From assembly GCF_004362525.1 (NCBI RefSeq), contig NZ_SNXS01000002.1, positions 558,001-622,000 of the forward strand: a stretch of 64,000 nucleotides of DNA, in the 5' to 3' direction. The translations under genes were made by a program, and so were the position numbers. The stretch comes from Roseateles toxinivorans (GTDB lineage: Bacteria; Pseudomonadota; Gammaproteobacteria; Burkholderiales; Burkholderiaceae_C). The notes under the pieces are model-generated. The model worked only from the letters and a program-made list of their open reading frames with translations, was not told the DNA's origin and ran no database searches. Of this stretch, positions 26,459-34,889 are shown in pieces; the first letter of the stretch is position 1, and each line of letters starts with the position of its first letter.

Positions 26459-27435
26459 TGGAACTGAGCAAAGCCTTGAATCTGATCGCCCGCCACCGCG
26501 TGGCCGCGGTGATCGCCTGCCTGCTGGTGTTTCCGCTGGTCATGCCCTACGAGGCGCTGGCCATCAACATCTTGATCTTCGGTCTGTACGCGGTGGGCTT
26601 CAACCTGCTGTTCGGCTACACCGGCATGCTGTCCTTCGGCCATGCGGCCTTTCTGGGCGTGGGCAGCTATCTGTGCGGCATTGCCATCGTCAGCGGCGGC
26701 TGGCCCTGGTGGGCGGCCATCGCCGCCGGCGTGGCGGCGTCGGCCCTGGTCGGCCTGGTGATGGGCTATCTGGCCATCCGCACGCGGGGCATCTATTTCT
26801 CCATGGTCACGCTGGCCCTGGGCCAGATCGTCTACTACGCCTTCTACAAGGCGGAGCGCTGGACCGGCGGCGAGAACGGCCTGCGCGGCATCCGCGTCGA
26901 GACCATAGACCTGCTGGGCTGGAAGCTGGACTTCGTCGACCCGATCACCAAGTACTACGTGATCCTGGCTTTCGTCGCCGCGGCGTTGTGGTTCGTGTCG
27001 CGGGTGCTGAGCTCGCCCTTCGGCGCGGTGATCGAGGCGATACGCGAGAACGAGAAGCGCACCGCCGCCTGCGGCTATGACGTGGCGCGTGCCAAGCTGC
27101 TGGTGTTCGTGCTGTCGGCCGCGCTGTGCGGCCTGGCCGGTGCGCTGCGGGCCCTGCATCTGTCCATCGTGCCCATCGACTCCCTGCACTATCTGCAGTC
27201 GGGCCAGGCGGTGATGATGTGCCTGCTGGGCGGCATGGGCACCTTCTTCGGGCCCTTTGTCGGCGCGGCGGCCTTCCTCTATCTCGAAGACGTGGCCACC
27301 AGCTTCACCAAGCACTGGATGGCGGCGGTCGGTGTGATCTTCATGGTCTTCGTGCTGTTCTTCCCGCGCGGCGTCTGGGGCTCGGCCATGCACTGGCTCA
27401 AGCGCCAGGGTCTGGCGAAGGAGGGCGCGGCATGA
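26458..27435 (+). CDS. branched-chain-type ABC transporter permease (LivM-like)
   Basis: A 325-residue permease. YAVGFNLLFGYTGMLSFGHAAF is the family hallmark and the IRENEKRTAACGYDV loop is the ATPase-coupling segment. The start at 26458 is embedded in the LivH-like stop codon and its own stop overlaps the livG-like start, so translation is coupled through the operon. Confidence 0.93.
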   Translation: MELSKALNLIARHRVAAVIACLLVFPLVMPYEALAINILIFGLYAVGFNLLFGYTGMLSFGHAAFLGVGSYLCGIAIVSGGWPWWAAIAAGVAASALVGLVMGYLAIRTRGIYFSMVTLALGQIVYYAFYKAERWTGGENGLRGIRVETIDLLGWKLDFVDPITKYYVILAFVAAALWFVSRVLSSPFGAVIEAIRENEKRTAACGYDVARAKLLVFVLSAALCGLAGALRALHLSIVPIDSLHYLQSGQAVMMCLLGGMGTFFGPFVGAAAFLYLEDVATSFTKHWMAAVGVIFMVFVLFFPRGVWGSAMHWLKRQGLAKEGAA

Positions 27436-28178
27436 GCGTCCAACCGATTCTCGAAGTCGAGAACGTCAGCCAGCGCTTCGGCAACTTCGTCGCGCTGAAC
27501 AAGGTCAGCGTGGCCTTCGAGCCCGGCAGGCTGACGGCCATCATCGGCCCCAACGGCGCCGGCAAGAGCACCTTCTTCAATGTGCTGAGCGGGGCCTTCC
27601 CGCCCAGCTCGGGCCGCGTGCGCTTCCAGGGCAAGGACATCACCGGCCTGGCCCAGCATGAGTTCGCGCGCATCGGCATTGCCAAGAGTTTTCAGATCAC
27701 CAATGTATTCAAGCAGCTGTCGGCCCACGAGAACGTGCGGGTGGCCGCGCAGATGCGCGAGACGCGCTTCCAGCTGCTGCGCCCGCGGGCCAGCCTGCGC
27801 GCGCTGATCGACAAGGCTGACGCGCTGCTGGAGCGGGTCGGCCTGGCTCATCTGCGCGACAAGACCGCCGCCGACCTGGCCCACGGCCAGCAGCGTGCCT
27901 TGGAGATCGCCATGGCCCTGGCCAGCGACCCGGTGCTGCTGCTGATGGACGAACCGACGGCCGGCATGTCGCCCGAGGAAACGGGCGTGATGATGGGCCT
28001 GATTCGGCAGCTGGCGGCCGAGCGCACCCTGGTGCTGGTGGAGCACAAGATGAAGCTGGTGATGGGGCTGTGCGAGCGGCTGATCGTGCTGCACCACGGC
28101 GAGTTCCTGGCCGAGGGCTCGCCGGAGCAGATCCGCAACAACGTCGAAGTGCGGCGTGTCTACTTGGGTGAGGGTTGA
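27432..28178 (+). CDS. branched-chain-type ABC transporter ATP-binding protein (LivG-like)
   Basis: A 248-residue ATPase. Walker A is GPNGAGKST; the signature-like motif is LAHGQQRALEIAMAL, where the usual SGG becomes AHG, common in LivG proteins. Walker B is LLLMDEPTAGMSPEE and the H-loop is LVEHKMKLVM. It begins four bases inside the LivM-like gene. Confidence 0.94.
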   Translation: MSVQPILEVENVSQRFGNFVALNKVSVAFEPGRLTAIIGPNGAGKSTFFNVLSGAFPPSSGRVRFQGKDITGLAQHEFARIGIAKSFQITNVFKQLSAHENVRVAAQMRETRFQLLRPRASLRALIDKADALLERVGLAHLRDKTAADLAHGQQRALEIAMALASDPVLLLMDEPTAGMSPEETGVMMGLIRQLAAERTLVLVEHKMKLVMGLCERLIVLHHGEFLAEGSPEQIRNNVEVRRVYLGEG

Positions 28179-28182
28179 GCCG

Positions 28183-28887
28183 ATGTTGAAGGTACAAGGG
28201 CTCAACGCCTGGTATGACCGCAGCCATGTGGTGCAGGATGTGTCGTTCGAAGTCGGGACCGGCGAAATCGTCACGCTGATGGGCCGCAACGGCGCCGGCA
28301 AGACCACCACCTTGCGCACCCTGATGGGCCTGGTGTCCAAGCGCAGCGGCAGCGCACAGTTCAATGGCAGCGAGATGCTGGCCGATGCGGCGCACACCCG
28401 CTTTCACGCCGGCCTGGCCTATGTGCCGGAGGAGCGGCGCATCGTTGCCGGACTGACCGTGCGCGAGAACCTGCAACTGGGCATCACCGCCAGCAGGAAC
28501 CGTCACGAGATGGCGGCGATGATCGAGGAGATTGCAGCCACCTTCCCCCGGCTGAAGGAGCGCCTGAACCAGGACGCGACCTCGATGTCCGGTGGCGAGC
28601 AGCAGATGCTGGCGATTGCCCGCGCGATGATGGCCCGGCCCAAGATGATTCTGCTCGACGAGCCGTCCGAGGGCATCATGCCGCTGCTGGTCGACGAGAT
28701 GTTCCATCTGTTCACCCGGATGAAGCAGGCCGGCACGACCATTCTGCTGGTCGAGCAAAACGTCGAGCGGGCGCTGCGCATCTCCGACCGAGCCTACATC
28801 CTGGACCAGGGCCAGGTCGTGCACACCGGCAGCGGCGAGGAGCTGCTGGCCGACAGGGAGATTCAGGAGCGTTACTGCGCGGTGTAG
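28183..28887 (+). CDS. branched-chain-type ABC transporter ATP-binding protein (LivF-like)
   Basis: A 234-residue ATPase. Walker A is GRNGAGKTT, the signature is SMSGGEQQMLAIARAM, Walker B is ILLDEPSEGIMP and the H-loop is LLVEQNVERAL. The start at 28183 follows the LivG-like stop by four bases. It completes the importer with the binding protein at 24326. Confidence 0.94.
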   Translation: MLKVQGLNAWYDRSHVVQDVSFEVGTGEIVTLMGRNGAGKTTTLRTLMGLVSKRSGSAQFNGSEMLADAAHTRFHAGLAYVPEERRIVAGLTVRENLQLGITASRNRHEMAAMIEEIAATFPRLKERLNQDATSMSGGEQQMLAIARAMMARPKMILLDEPSEGIMPLLVDEMFHLFTRMKQAGTTILLVEQNVERALRISDRAYILDQGQVVHTGSGEELLADREIQERYCAV

Positions 28888-28989
28888 GTGGGGACGTGCC
28901 GGCTGGCAGAGCAAGAAACGGGGTGATGGGGCGACTGCCGGTGAGCACACTGGCGCTTCCACAACAGCCAGTTTCGAGGGAGCCCCGCC

Positions 28990-29664
28990 GTGCACAAGAC
29001 CATAGAACCCGCCATCCACTACTGGGGCACGCCGGTGGTGCTGATCAGCACCTTGAACGAAGACGGCTCCGCCAATCTGTCGCCGATGTCCAGCGCCTGG
29101 TGGCTGGGCTGGAGCTGCATGCTGGGGCTGGACGCCAGCTCCAAGACCAGCGAGAACCTGCAGCGCGAGCGCGAATGCGTGCTCAATCTGGCCTCGGTAG
29201 GCCTGGCCCCGGCCGTCAACCGCCTGGCCCTGCTGAGCGGCTCGTCGCCGCTGCCCCTGCACAAGACCTTTCTGGGCTATGAGCACGAAAAGGACAAGTT
29301 CGGCGTGGCCGGCCTGAACGCCGACCCGTCGCTCGACGTGCGCGCCCCGCGCGTGCGTGAGTGCCAGGTGCAGCTGGAGGCGGTGGTGCAGGAGGTGCGA
29401 CCCTTTGGCGCCCGCGACCCGCGCGTGGCCGTGCCGACACTGAGCTTCGAGCTGCGCATCCTGCGTGCGCACGTCGAGGAGACCATCCTGCAGGCCCCCG
29501 ACTCGCACCGCATCGATGCCGACAAGTGGCAGCCCCTGCTGATGACGTTCCGGCAGTTCTACGGCGGCGGCCCGCGCGTCCAGCCCTCGACCCTGGCCAC
29601 CGGGCCGGAGGAGGCCTATGCGCCGTGGAAGTTTGCGGCGAGGCCGGCGAAGCAGCCGGCCTGA
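28990..29664 (+). CDS. flavin reductase-like / FMN-binding split-barrel protein
   Basis: A 224-residue protein of the flavin reductase-like fold: an early VVLISTLNEDGSANLSPMSS strand pair, then GWSCMLGLDASSKTSENL, ECVLNLAS and a C-terminal extension. It starts with GTG. It lies about 100 bases after the importer on the same strand. It could supply reduced flavin to a monooxygenase or act as a separate flavoprotein of unknown substrate. The flavin monooxygenase at 23089 is a single-component NAD(P)H type and would not need it. Confidence 0.75.
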   Translation: MHKTIEPAIHYWGTPVVLISTLNEDGSANLSPMSSAWWLGWSCMLGLDASSKTSENLQRERECVLNLASVGLAPAVNRLALLSGSSPLPLHKTFLGYEHEKDKFGVAGLNADPSLDVRAPRVRECQVQLEAVVQEVRPFGARDPRVAVPTLSFELRILRAHVEETILQAPDSHRIDADKWQPLLMTFRQFYGGGPRVQPSTLATGPEEAYAPWKFAARPAKQPA

Positions 29665-29666
29665 GT

Positions 29667-30380
29667 TCATGTGGCGTCGTGAAAGACGATGCCGGCTGTG
29701 AAGCGTGAGCCCGATCGAATCCGGCTCACGCCGTGGCGCAGGTTCACTCGGTAGCTGCCGCGTGTGCCCTGCACCGGGCGGTGGTGGACTGCTATCACCG
29801 CCGCATCGCCCTGGCGCAGCGGCAGCACCATGGGGCGCGACTGCATGCGCGGCCTCTGCTCGGTCATCACGAACTCGCCGCCGTCGAAGTCGCGGCCGGG
29901 CTCGGACAGCAGCAGGACCACCTGCAGCGGGAACACCTCGTCGCCGTACAGATCCTGGTGCAGGCAGTTGTAGTCGCCAGGGCCGTAGCGCAGGAGCAGC
30001 GGTGTCGGTCGCTGCTGGCCGGCCGCATGGCATCGCTCGATGAAGGCCTGGTGCGTGGCCGGGAAGCGCGTGTCCAGTCCCATCAGCGCATGCCAGTGGT
30101 TGGCGATGGTCACCAGCCGCGGGTAGAGCGCCTCGCGCAGCTGGGCGATCAGGTCCGGCAGCGGATAGTGGAAGTACTGGTACTCGCCCTGTCCGAAGCC
30201 GTGACGAGCCATCACGACGCGGCTGCGGAACAGCGACTCGTTGCCGTACATGGCGGCCAGCTGCGCGCACTCGCTGGTGGTGATCAGGCCGGGCAGCAGC
30301 GCATGCCCTTCTGCGCCAAGTTCGTCGCCGGTCTGCTGCCAATCGATCGCGCTCAATCGGGCGGAGATGTCCAGGCTCAT
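29667..30380 (-). CDS. 2-oxoglutarate/Fe(II)-dependent oxygenase overlapping ada
   Basis: A 237-residue double-stranded beta-helix oxygenase. The iron triad is HxD at residues 141-143 in NCLHQDLYG plus a distal His around 199-200 in AVIAVHHRP; an Arg in SYRVNLRHG would bind 2-oxoglutarate. The family resembles prolyl-hydroxylase/AlkB-type proteins. Its start overlaps the ada stop by ATGA, so it belongs to the alkylation-response operon. Oxidative demethylation of DNA or RNA is a reasonable guess, but the substrate is not shown by sequence. Confidence 0.85.
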   Translation of the reverse strand: MSLDISARLSAIDWQQTGDELGAEGHALLPGLITTSECAQLAAMYGNESLFRSRVVMARHGFGQGEYQYFHYPLPDLIAQLREALYPRLVTIANHWHALMGLDTRFPATHQAFIERCHAAGQQRPTPLLLRYGPGDYNCLHQDLYGDEVFPLQVVLLLSEPGRDFDGGEFVMTEQRPRMQSRPMVLPLRQGDAAVIAVHHRPVQGTRGSYRVNLRHGVSRIRSGSRFTAGIVFHDAT

Positions 30381-31453
30381 GCCAACGCCTCGCGGTCCAG
30401 CAAGGCCCGCTTGCGCTCGACGCCCCAGCGGTAGCCCGACAGGCCGCCGTCGCTGCGCACGACGCGGTGGCAGGGAATGGCCACCGCCAGCGCATTGGCG
30501 CCGCAGGCTTGCGCCACCGCGCGGGCCGAGGTCGGCGCACCGATGCGTTTGGCGATCTCGGTGTAGCTGGCCGTGTGGCCCGGCGGTATCGCCCGCAAGG
30601 CCTGCCAGACGCGCTGCTGGAAGGCGGTGCCGCGCAGATCCAGCGGCAGGTTGAGGCCCAGCCCCGGCGCATCGACAAAGCCGACCACCTGGGCCATCCA
30701 TTGCTCGAAGCCCGCGTCGCCGCCGATCAGCTGCGCCTGCGGGAACCGATCCTGCAGATCGCGGGCCAGCGCATCGGGATCGTCGCCGAGCAGGATGGCG
30801 CAGACGCCGCGCTCGCTGCGCGCCACCAGGATGGCACCCAGCGAGCATTGGCCGATGGCGAAGCGGATCTCGGTCTGCGCACCGCCGGCGCGGTAGGCGG
30901 TGGGCGTCATGCCCAGCACATCATCGGCGCTTTCGTAGAAGCGGGCGCCCGAGTTGTAGCCGGCGCCGTAGATCGCCTCGGTGACGGTGGCACCGGTGTT
31001 CTTCAGCTGCTGCTGCACGCGCTGCGTGCGGTGGGCATTGGCATAAGCCTTGGGCGTGAGGCCGGTCGCGGCCTTGAACAGCCGGTGCAGGTGGTAGGGG
31101 CTGATGCCGGCGTGAAGCGCCAGCTCGTCCAGCGTCGGTGGCTGCTCGGCCGCCTCGATGTAGCGGCACAGCGCGGTGATCTTGGCCGCCAGCTGGTCGG
31201 CCAGCGGCGCCTCGTTGGGCCGGCAGCGCTTGCAGGCCCGAAAGCCGGCCTGCTCGGCCTCGGCCGCCGTGGCGTGGAAGGCCAGGTTCTCGGGCCGCGC
31301 CGGGCGGGCCGCGCAGCTGGGACGGCAATAGACGCCGGTCGTGCGCACCGAGTAGAAGAACTGACCGTCGGCTTCGCTTGCGCGGGCCCGGATGGCGGCC
31401 CAGCGGGGATCGCTCGTGACGGCGGCGGCGCGTAGTTCAGACTTGCTGCTCAT
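30377..31453 (-). CDS. ada: bifunctional alkylation-response regulator / O6-methylguanine-DNA methyltransferase Ada
   Basis: A 358-residue complete Ada. The N-terminal zinc site uses Cys43, Cys47, Cys74 and Cys77; Cys43 corresponds to the methyl-phosphotriester acceptor. An AraC-type helix-turn-helix follows around residues 105-190 (LALHAGISPYHLHRLFKAATG). The C-terminal methyltransferase domain has the acceptor Cys328 in AIPCHRVV. Methylation of Cys43 turns Ada into an activator of its own operon. The start at 31453 replaces an upstream in-frame Met at 31513 because homologues begin near it. Downstream is the overlapping oxygenase gene. Confidence 0.95.
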   Translation of the reverse strand: MSSKSELRAAAVTSDPRWAAIRARASEADGQFFYSVRTTGVYCRPSCAARPARPENLAFHATAAEAEQAGFRACKRCRPNEAPLADQLAAKITALCRYIEAAEQPPTLDELALHAGISPYHLHRLFKAATGLTPKAYANAHRTQRVQQQLKNTGATVTEAIYGAGYNSGARFYESADDVLGMTPTAYRAGGAQTEIRFAIGQCSLGAILVARSERGVCAILLGDDPDALARDLQDRFPQAQLIGGDAGFEQWMAQVVGFVDAPGLGLNLPLDLRGTAFQQRVWQALRAIPPGHTASYTEIAKRIGAPTSARAVAQACGANALAVAIPCHRVVRSDGGLSGYRWGVERKRALLDREALA

Positions 31454-31521
31454 GATCAAGGGCCGAGGGTTGATACGATGAGCCACTGTAGGCCGGGCCT
31501 GGCGCGCGCACACCCCGAGTC

Positions 31522-31534
31522 TTGCTTTTGAATT
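31522..31534 (-). promoter_or_regulatory. candidate Ada box upstream of ada
   Basis: On the minus strand the segment reads AAT, six bases, then GCAA, which fits the A-box/B-box arrangement described for methylated Ada. It lies about 70 bases upstream of the ada start, between it and the end of the gntR gene. Short motifs arise by chance, but the position is right. Confidence 0.5.
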
Positions 31535-31540
31535 CGCCGT

Positions 31541-32254
31541 TCAGCCCGGTGCCAGCTGCCGGTACAACTCGTTGGCCCGGGTCAGGTGCTCGCGCATCGC
31601 CTGCTCGGCCTGCTGGGGTTGGCGCGCGGCGATCGCCTCGACGATGCGCAGATGCTCGCTCAGGGTAAGCTCCTCGGCGCCGGGAGCGCGGACCAGCGGC
31701 TGGTAGTACTCGCTGGCCCACATGAACAGCGACTCGACGATGGCCGGGAAGATAGGGTTGCCGCTGATCAGCGCGATCTCCCTGTGGAAGGCCATATCGT
31801 GCTCGAGGAATTTGCTCAAATTGGCCATCGACGCGCGGTGCTCGGCCAGGCGCTCGCGCAGCCGGGCGATGTCTGCGTCACTGGCGCGCTCGGCGGCCTG
31901 GCGGGCCATGCCGCACTCCAGGAACACGCGGGCTTCCTTCAGATGCTCCAGGGTCTCGGGCTGCATGCGCAGCAGATGGCGGGCGCTGCCGGCGATCTGA
32001 TCGAACAGGCTTTGCGCGTTGGGCAAGAGCACGCGGGCCCGCTCGCCATGGGTGATCTCGACAATGCCCGAGCGCTCCAGCGACTGCAGCGCCTCGCGCA
32101 CGGCCGGCCGGCCGACGCCGTAGAACTCCATCAGCTCGCGCTCGGAGGGCAGCTGGGCGCCGGGCGCGATCTCGCCGCTGCGGATGCGCTCCAGCAGCCG
32201 GTCCAGCACTTCCTGGTACAGCTTGCGGCGGTGTATCGGTTCGGTGGTCGTCAT
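31541..32254 (-). CDS. GntR/FadR-family regulator of the RuBisCO-like gene set
   Basis: A 237-residue FadR-subfamily regulator. The winged helix reads LYQEVLDRLLERIRSGEIAPG, LPSERELMEFYGVGRPAVREAL, then an FCD ligand domain with metal-binding His residues (for example FHREIALISGNP and LSEHLRIVEAI). Its N-terminal pattern is NanR-like. Its start overlaps the kinase stop by ATGA, so it is the last gene of the acid-sugar operon. It probably senses a pathway acid and controls the apnO-like promoter at about 39.0 kb. Confidence 0.88.
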   Translation of the reverse strand: MTTTEPIHRRKLYQEVLDRLLERIRSGEIAPGAQLPSERELMEFYGVGRPAVREALQSLERSGIVEITHGERARVLLPNAQSLFDQIAGSARHLLRMQPETLEHLKEARVFLECGMARQAAERASDADIARLRERLAEHRASMANLSKFLEHDMAFHREIALISGNPIFPAIVESLFMWASEYYQPLVRAPGAEELTLSEHLRIVEAIAARQPQQAEQAMREHLTRANELYRQLAPG

Positions 32255-33636
32255 GGCGGCGGGGAAGTTACCACAGCCCCGGCTCGCGCATCGGCAAAAA
32301 ACCCCGGGCTGCCCATCTGGCCGCCCTTCAACACGATCTCCAGCCCGTCGCGCTCGCGCCGGTCGGACCAGACCCGGCACAGCGGCGCGCCGGGCGCAAG
32401 ACCGGCCACCACGCTCAGCGCGGCGATGTCCAGGGCGCTGGCCACTTCGCCCGAGCTGTCGCCGCCGGCGACGACGATGCGCTTCAGCGCGCTGCGATCC
32501 AGCAGCCGTCTCATCACCTGGGCCAGACCCTGGCCAACGCGCCGGGCGGCCTGTTCGCGGCTCAGACCCGCCTCGGCAGCGATGGCGTCGAAGCCTGTCA
32601 CGGCCGGGTCGTCGGGCCCGGCGGCGGAGTAGATCAGCGGGCTTTGGCCTCTGGCAAGAGCTGTCAGCGCGGCGGCCACGGCGCGTTCAATCTCGGTGTC
32701 GGGTTCGGCCAGCAGGCGGGGCAGATCCAAGCGTTCGGCGGCAAAGCCCTGCCGCGCGGCTGTGGCGATCTGCGTGGCGGTGACCGGTGAACAGCTGCCG
32801 CTGACGACGGCGATCTGCTCCACCGGCTTGGCTCTGGGCAATCCGGCCAGCATCGGTACCAGGCCCTGCTTGCGCCAGTGCGCGGCCAGCGCGTACTGCA
32901 GGCCCGAGGACGAAGCGCTGAACAGTCCCTTGCCGCGCTGCTCCCAGATCAGCCGGCCGGCCTCCGCCAGCGTCTCGTCATCGAGCACGTCGATCAGCAG
33001 CGCCGGCACATCGTCGCCGGCCAGCTGCTGCACCCGTTCGGCAGCAAGGCCCGCGCGCAGCTGAAGCATGTCGATCAGCTCGATGCGGCGCGTTGTCTGT
33101 TCGGCCAGATGCAGTCGCAGATCGGCCTCTGCCATCGGCGTGACCGGATGGCGCGACATCGTCGGGTGGCGGTCCAGCCGGTGGCCCACGCCGTTGACGG
33201 CCGCGAACAGATTGCCGAACAGCTGGAAGCGGTTCAGCCGCGGCGCGCCGACGACCATCGGTGACCAGTTCCCCGCCATCAAGGGCGCGCCCATCGCGAT
33301 CGCGCAGCCTATCGAGCCGGTGCTCGGCGAGGAGTCGAAGGTCGAGCAGATCTTGTATTGCAGCAGCGGCGCGCCGAGGCTCGCCAGCGATGTGAACGCG
33401 GCCGGCAGCTCGGCCGCCATCCACTCGGGGCTGCGGCCGCGCGAGGTGCCTGCCAGGCCGACGCAGCGCAGGCCCGGAAAGCGGGCCAGGTCCTGCGGCG
33501 TGGGCGGGCGCAGAAACAGCATCGTTGGCACACCGGCGGCGGTGAAGGCCTCCATCACATCGGTGGAACCGGTGAAGTCGTCGCCGTAGTAGCTGAGCAA
33601 GAGCCCCTCGGGCCAGGCGGCGGCGGGCGCTGTCAT
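32251..33636 (-). CDS. DUF1537-family acid-sugar kinase (3-oxo-isoapionate kinase-like)
   Basis: A 461-residue four-carbon acid sugar kinase-family protein. The N-terminal substrate domain starts LLSYYGDDFTGSTDVMEAF and includes LLQYKICSTFDSSPSTGSIG. The C-terminal nucleotide domain has VVSGSCSPVTATQI and IVVAGGDSSGEV. The family phosphorylates 3- or 2-oxo acid sugars. Because it directly follows a RuBisCO-like protein, an OiaK role (3-oxo-isoapionate to its 4-phosphate) is the best reading. It differs from the second DUF1537 gene at 44495-45757, which sits with otn genes. Confidence 0.85.
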   Translation of the reverse strand: MTAPAAAWPEGLLLSYYGDDFTGSTDVMEAFTAAGVPTMLFLRPPTPQDLARFPGLRCVGLAGTSRGRSPEWMAAELPAAFTSLASLGAPLLQYKICSTFDSSPSTGSIGCAIAMGAPLMAGNWSPMVVGAPRLNRFQLFGNLFAAVNGVGHRLDRHPTMSRHPVTPMAEADLRLHLAEQTTRRIELIDMLQLRAGLAAERVQQLAGDDVPALLIDVLDDETLAEAGRLIWEQRGKGLFSASSSGLQYALAAHWRKQGLVPMLAGLPRAKPVEQIAVVSGSCSPVTATQIATAARQGFAAERLDLPRLLAEPDTEIERAVAAALTALARGQSPLIYSAAGPDDPAVTGFDAIAAEAGLSREQAARRVGQGLAQVMRRLLDRSALKRIVVAGGDSSGEVASALDIAALSVVAGLAPGAPLCRVWSDRRERDGLEIVLKGGQMGSPGFFADARAGAVVTSPPP

Positions 33637-34889
33637 CACCAGAACTCCAAGGCCTGGCGTAGCTCGGCGTGTTTGACCGCGTGGTCTTGCAACGGTGTGC
33701 CCGCCATCGCCGCGTCCCAGGCCTGGCGGAAGGCGGTCACGCCCGCGGCCACGCCGCCCGGATGGCCGAAGATGCCGCCGCCGGCCGCGTGTATCAGGTC
33801 GGCCGTGCCCAGGGCGGCGAAGGTGCCGGGCGCCTGCTTGCCGGTCTGGCCGGAGCTGAACACCGGCATCGCGGCCATTGGAGCGCCATCGAACATCGGC
33901 TTGAGCACCGCCCGTGCGGCGGCGATCACGCTGTCGTCGGGCTCGCTGAACTTGTTGGCCAGGCCGTTGACGTGCAGATGGTCGGCACCGGCCAGCCGCT
34001 GGATCTGCTGCCAGGGGCCGTAGTCCCAGCCCAGGGCCGGGCAGCGGCTCAACCAACCCCAGCCGGCGCGGTGGCCGTGGATGGGCAGGCTCGAGTGCCG
34101 GCGCAGTTCGATCAGGCCGACCAGGCCGATCGCGTTCAGGCTGGCCATCACGCAGGTACCGCCCAGCTCCAGCACCAGATCATGGCGGTGCCGCATCTGG
34201 TCCAGGTCGCCGGTGATGTTGAAGGCGACCATGGGCTTGCGGCCCAGCGCTTCAGCGCCGTCGTTGACGACGCGCATCACCGCGCGCACCCGCTCGTCGA
34301 AGGGGCAGTGCGGGCCATCGGCCTGCAGTTCGTCGTCCTTGATGAAGTCGATGCCGCCGTCAATCAAGAGCCGCACCTGCTCGGCCGTCTGTTCGGGGCT
34401 CAGGCCGACGCTGGGCTTGATGATGGTGCCGATCAGCGGGCCCTGGGCCACGCCGGACAAACGCCGCGTGCCAGTGATGCCGAAGGCCGGGCCGGGATAG
34501 GCCGCAGCAAAGGCCGGTGGCAGCTTCAGATCGGTGATGCGCAAGCCGCTGACCTGGCGCAGCTCGAACAGATTGCCGGCGACCGTGGCCATCAAATTGG
34601 TCAGCGAGGGCCCCAGGTTCTCCAGCGGCCAGGACAGCTCCAGCTGGCAGCGGGTGTAGGTGCTGCCGGCCATGCCGCCGGGCAGGCTGGGTGCAGTGCT
34701 TGTATCGATCACCTCCAGCCGTTCGACGCGAGCGCCTGAGCGCTCTTTCAACTCCGGCGTCTCGTTGGCCAGCTTCAGGAACGTGCCGCTGGATTGCTCG
34801 CCGGCGATGACCTCGGCGGCGTGCGCCGGGTCGTCACCGGTTTCGAGCCAGTAGCTGGCGTGGATGCGTTCAGATGCAACGGCCACCAT
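33636..34889 (-). CDS. RuBisCO-like protein (3-oxo-isoapionate-4-phosphate transcarboxylase/hydrolase OiaX-like)
   Basis: A 417-residue form IV RuBisCO homologue. The barrel contains GTIIKPSVGLSP (Lys158, matching RuBisCO Lys175) and DFIKDDEL (Lys184, Asp186, Glu187: the carbamylated Lys and metal ligands). Later loops include FNITGD, HGHRAGWG and the phosphate-binding AAGGGIFGHPGG. Form IV proteins do not fix CO2; known roles are methionine salvage and acid-sugar cleavage. With a DUF1537 kinase and an ApnO-like gene it fits OiaX, which yields 3-phosphoglycerate and glycolate. The start overlaps the SDR gene by 20 bases. A methionine-salvage role is unlikely because no mtn genes are near. Confidence 0.88.
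   Translation of the reverse strand: MVAVASERIHASYWLETGDDPAHAAEVIAGEQSSGTFLKLANETPELKERSGARVERLEVIDTSTAPSLPGGMAGSTYTRCQLELSWPLENLGPSLTNLMATVAGNLFELRQVSGLRITDLKLPPAFAAAYPGPAFGITGTRRLSGVAQGPLIGTIIKPSVGLSPEQTAEQVRLLIDGGIDFIKDDELQADGPHCPFDERVRAVMRVVNDGAEALGRKPMVAFNITGDLDQMRHRHDLVLELGGTCVMASLNAIGLVGLIELRRHSSLPIHGHRAGWGWLSRCPALGWDYGPWQQIQRLAGADHLHVNGLANKFSEPDDSVIAAARAVLKPMFDGAPMAAMPVFSSGQTGKQAPGTFAALGTADLIHAAGGGIFGHPGGVAAGVTAFRQAWDAAMAGTPLQDHAVKHAELRQALEFW

Noticed and set aside
27709-30678. A very long minus-strand open frame opposite the importer, flavin reductase and oxygenase genes
   Set aside because: Its predicted protein is Arg/Ala/Pro/His-rich low-complexity sequence with no family motif, and the opposite strand carries well-conserved ABC ATPases. 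Long antisense frames are expected at this GC content.
33636-34889. A CO2-fixing RuBisCO large subunit
   Set aside because: No small subunit, phosphoribulokinase or other Calvin-cycle genes are near, and neighbours are acid-sugar enzymes; form IV is the consistent reading.
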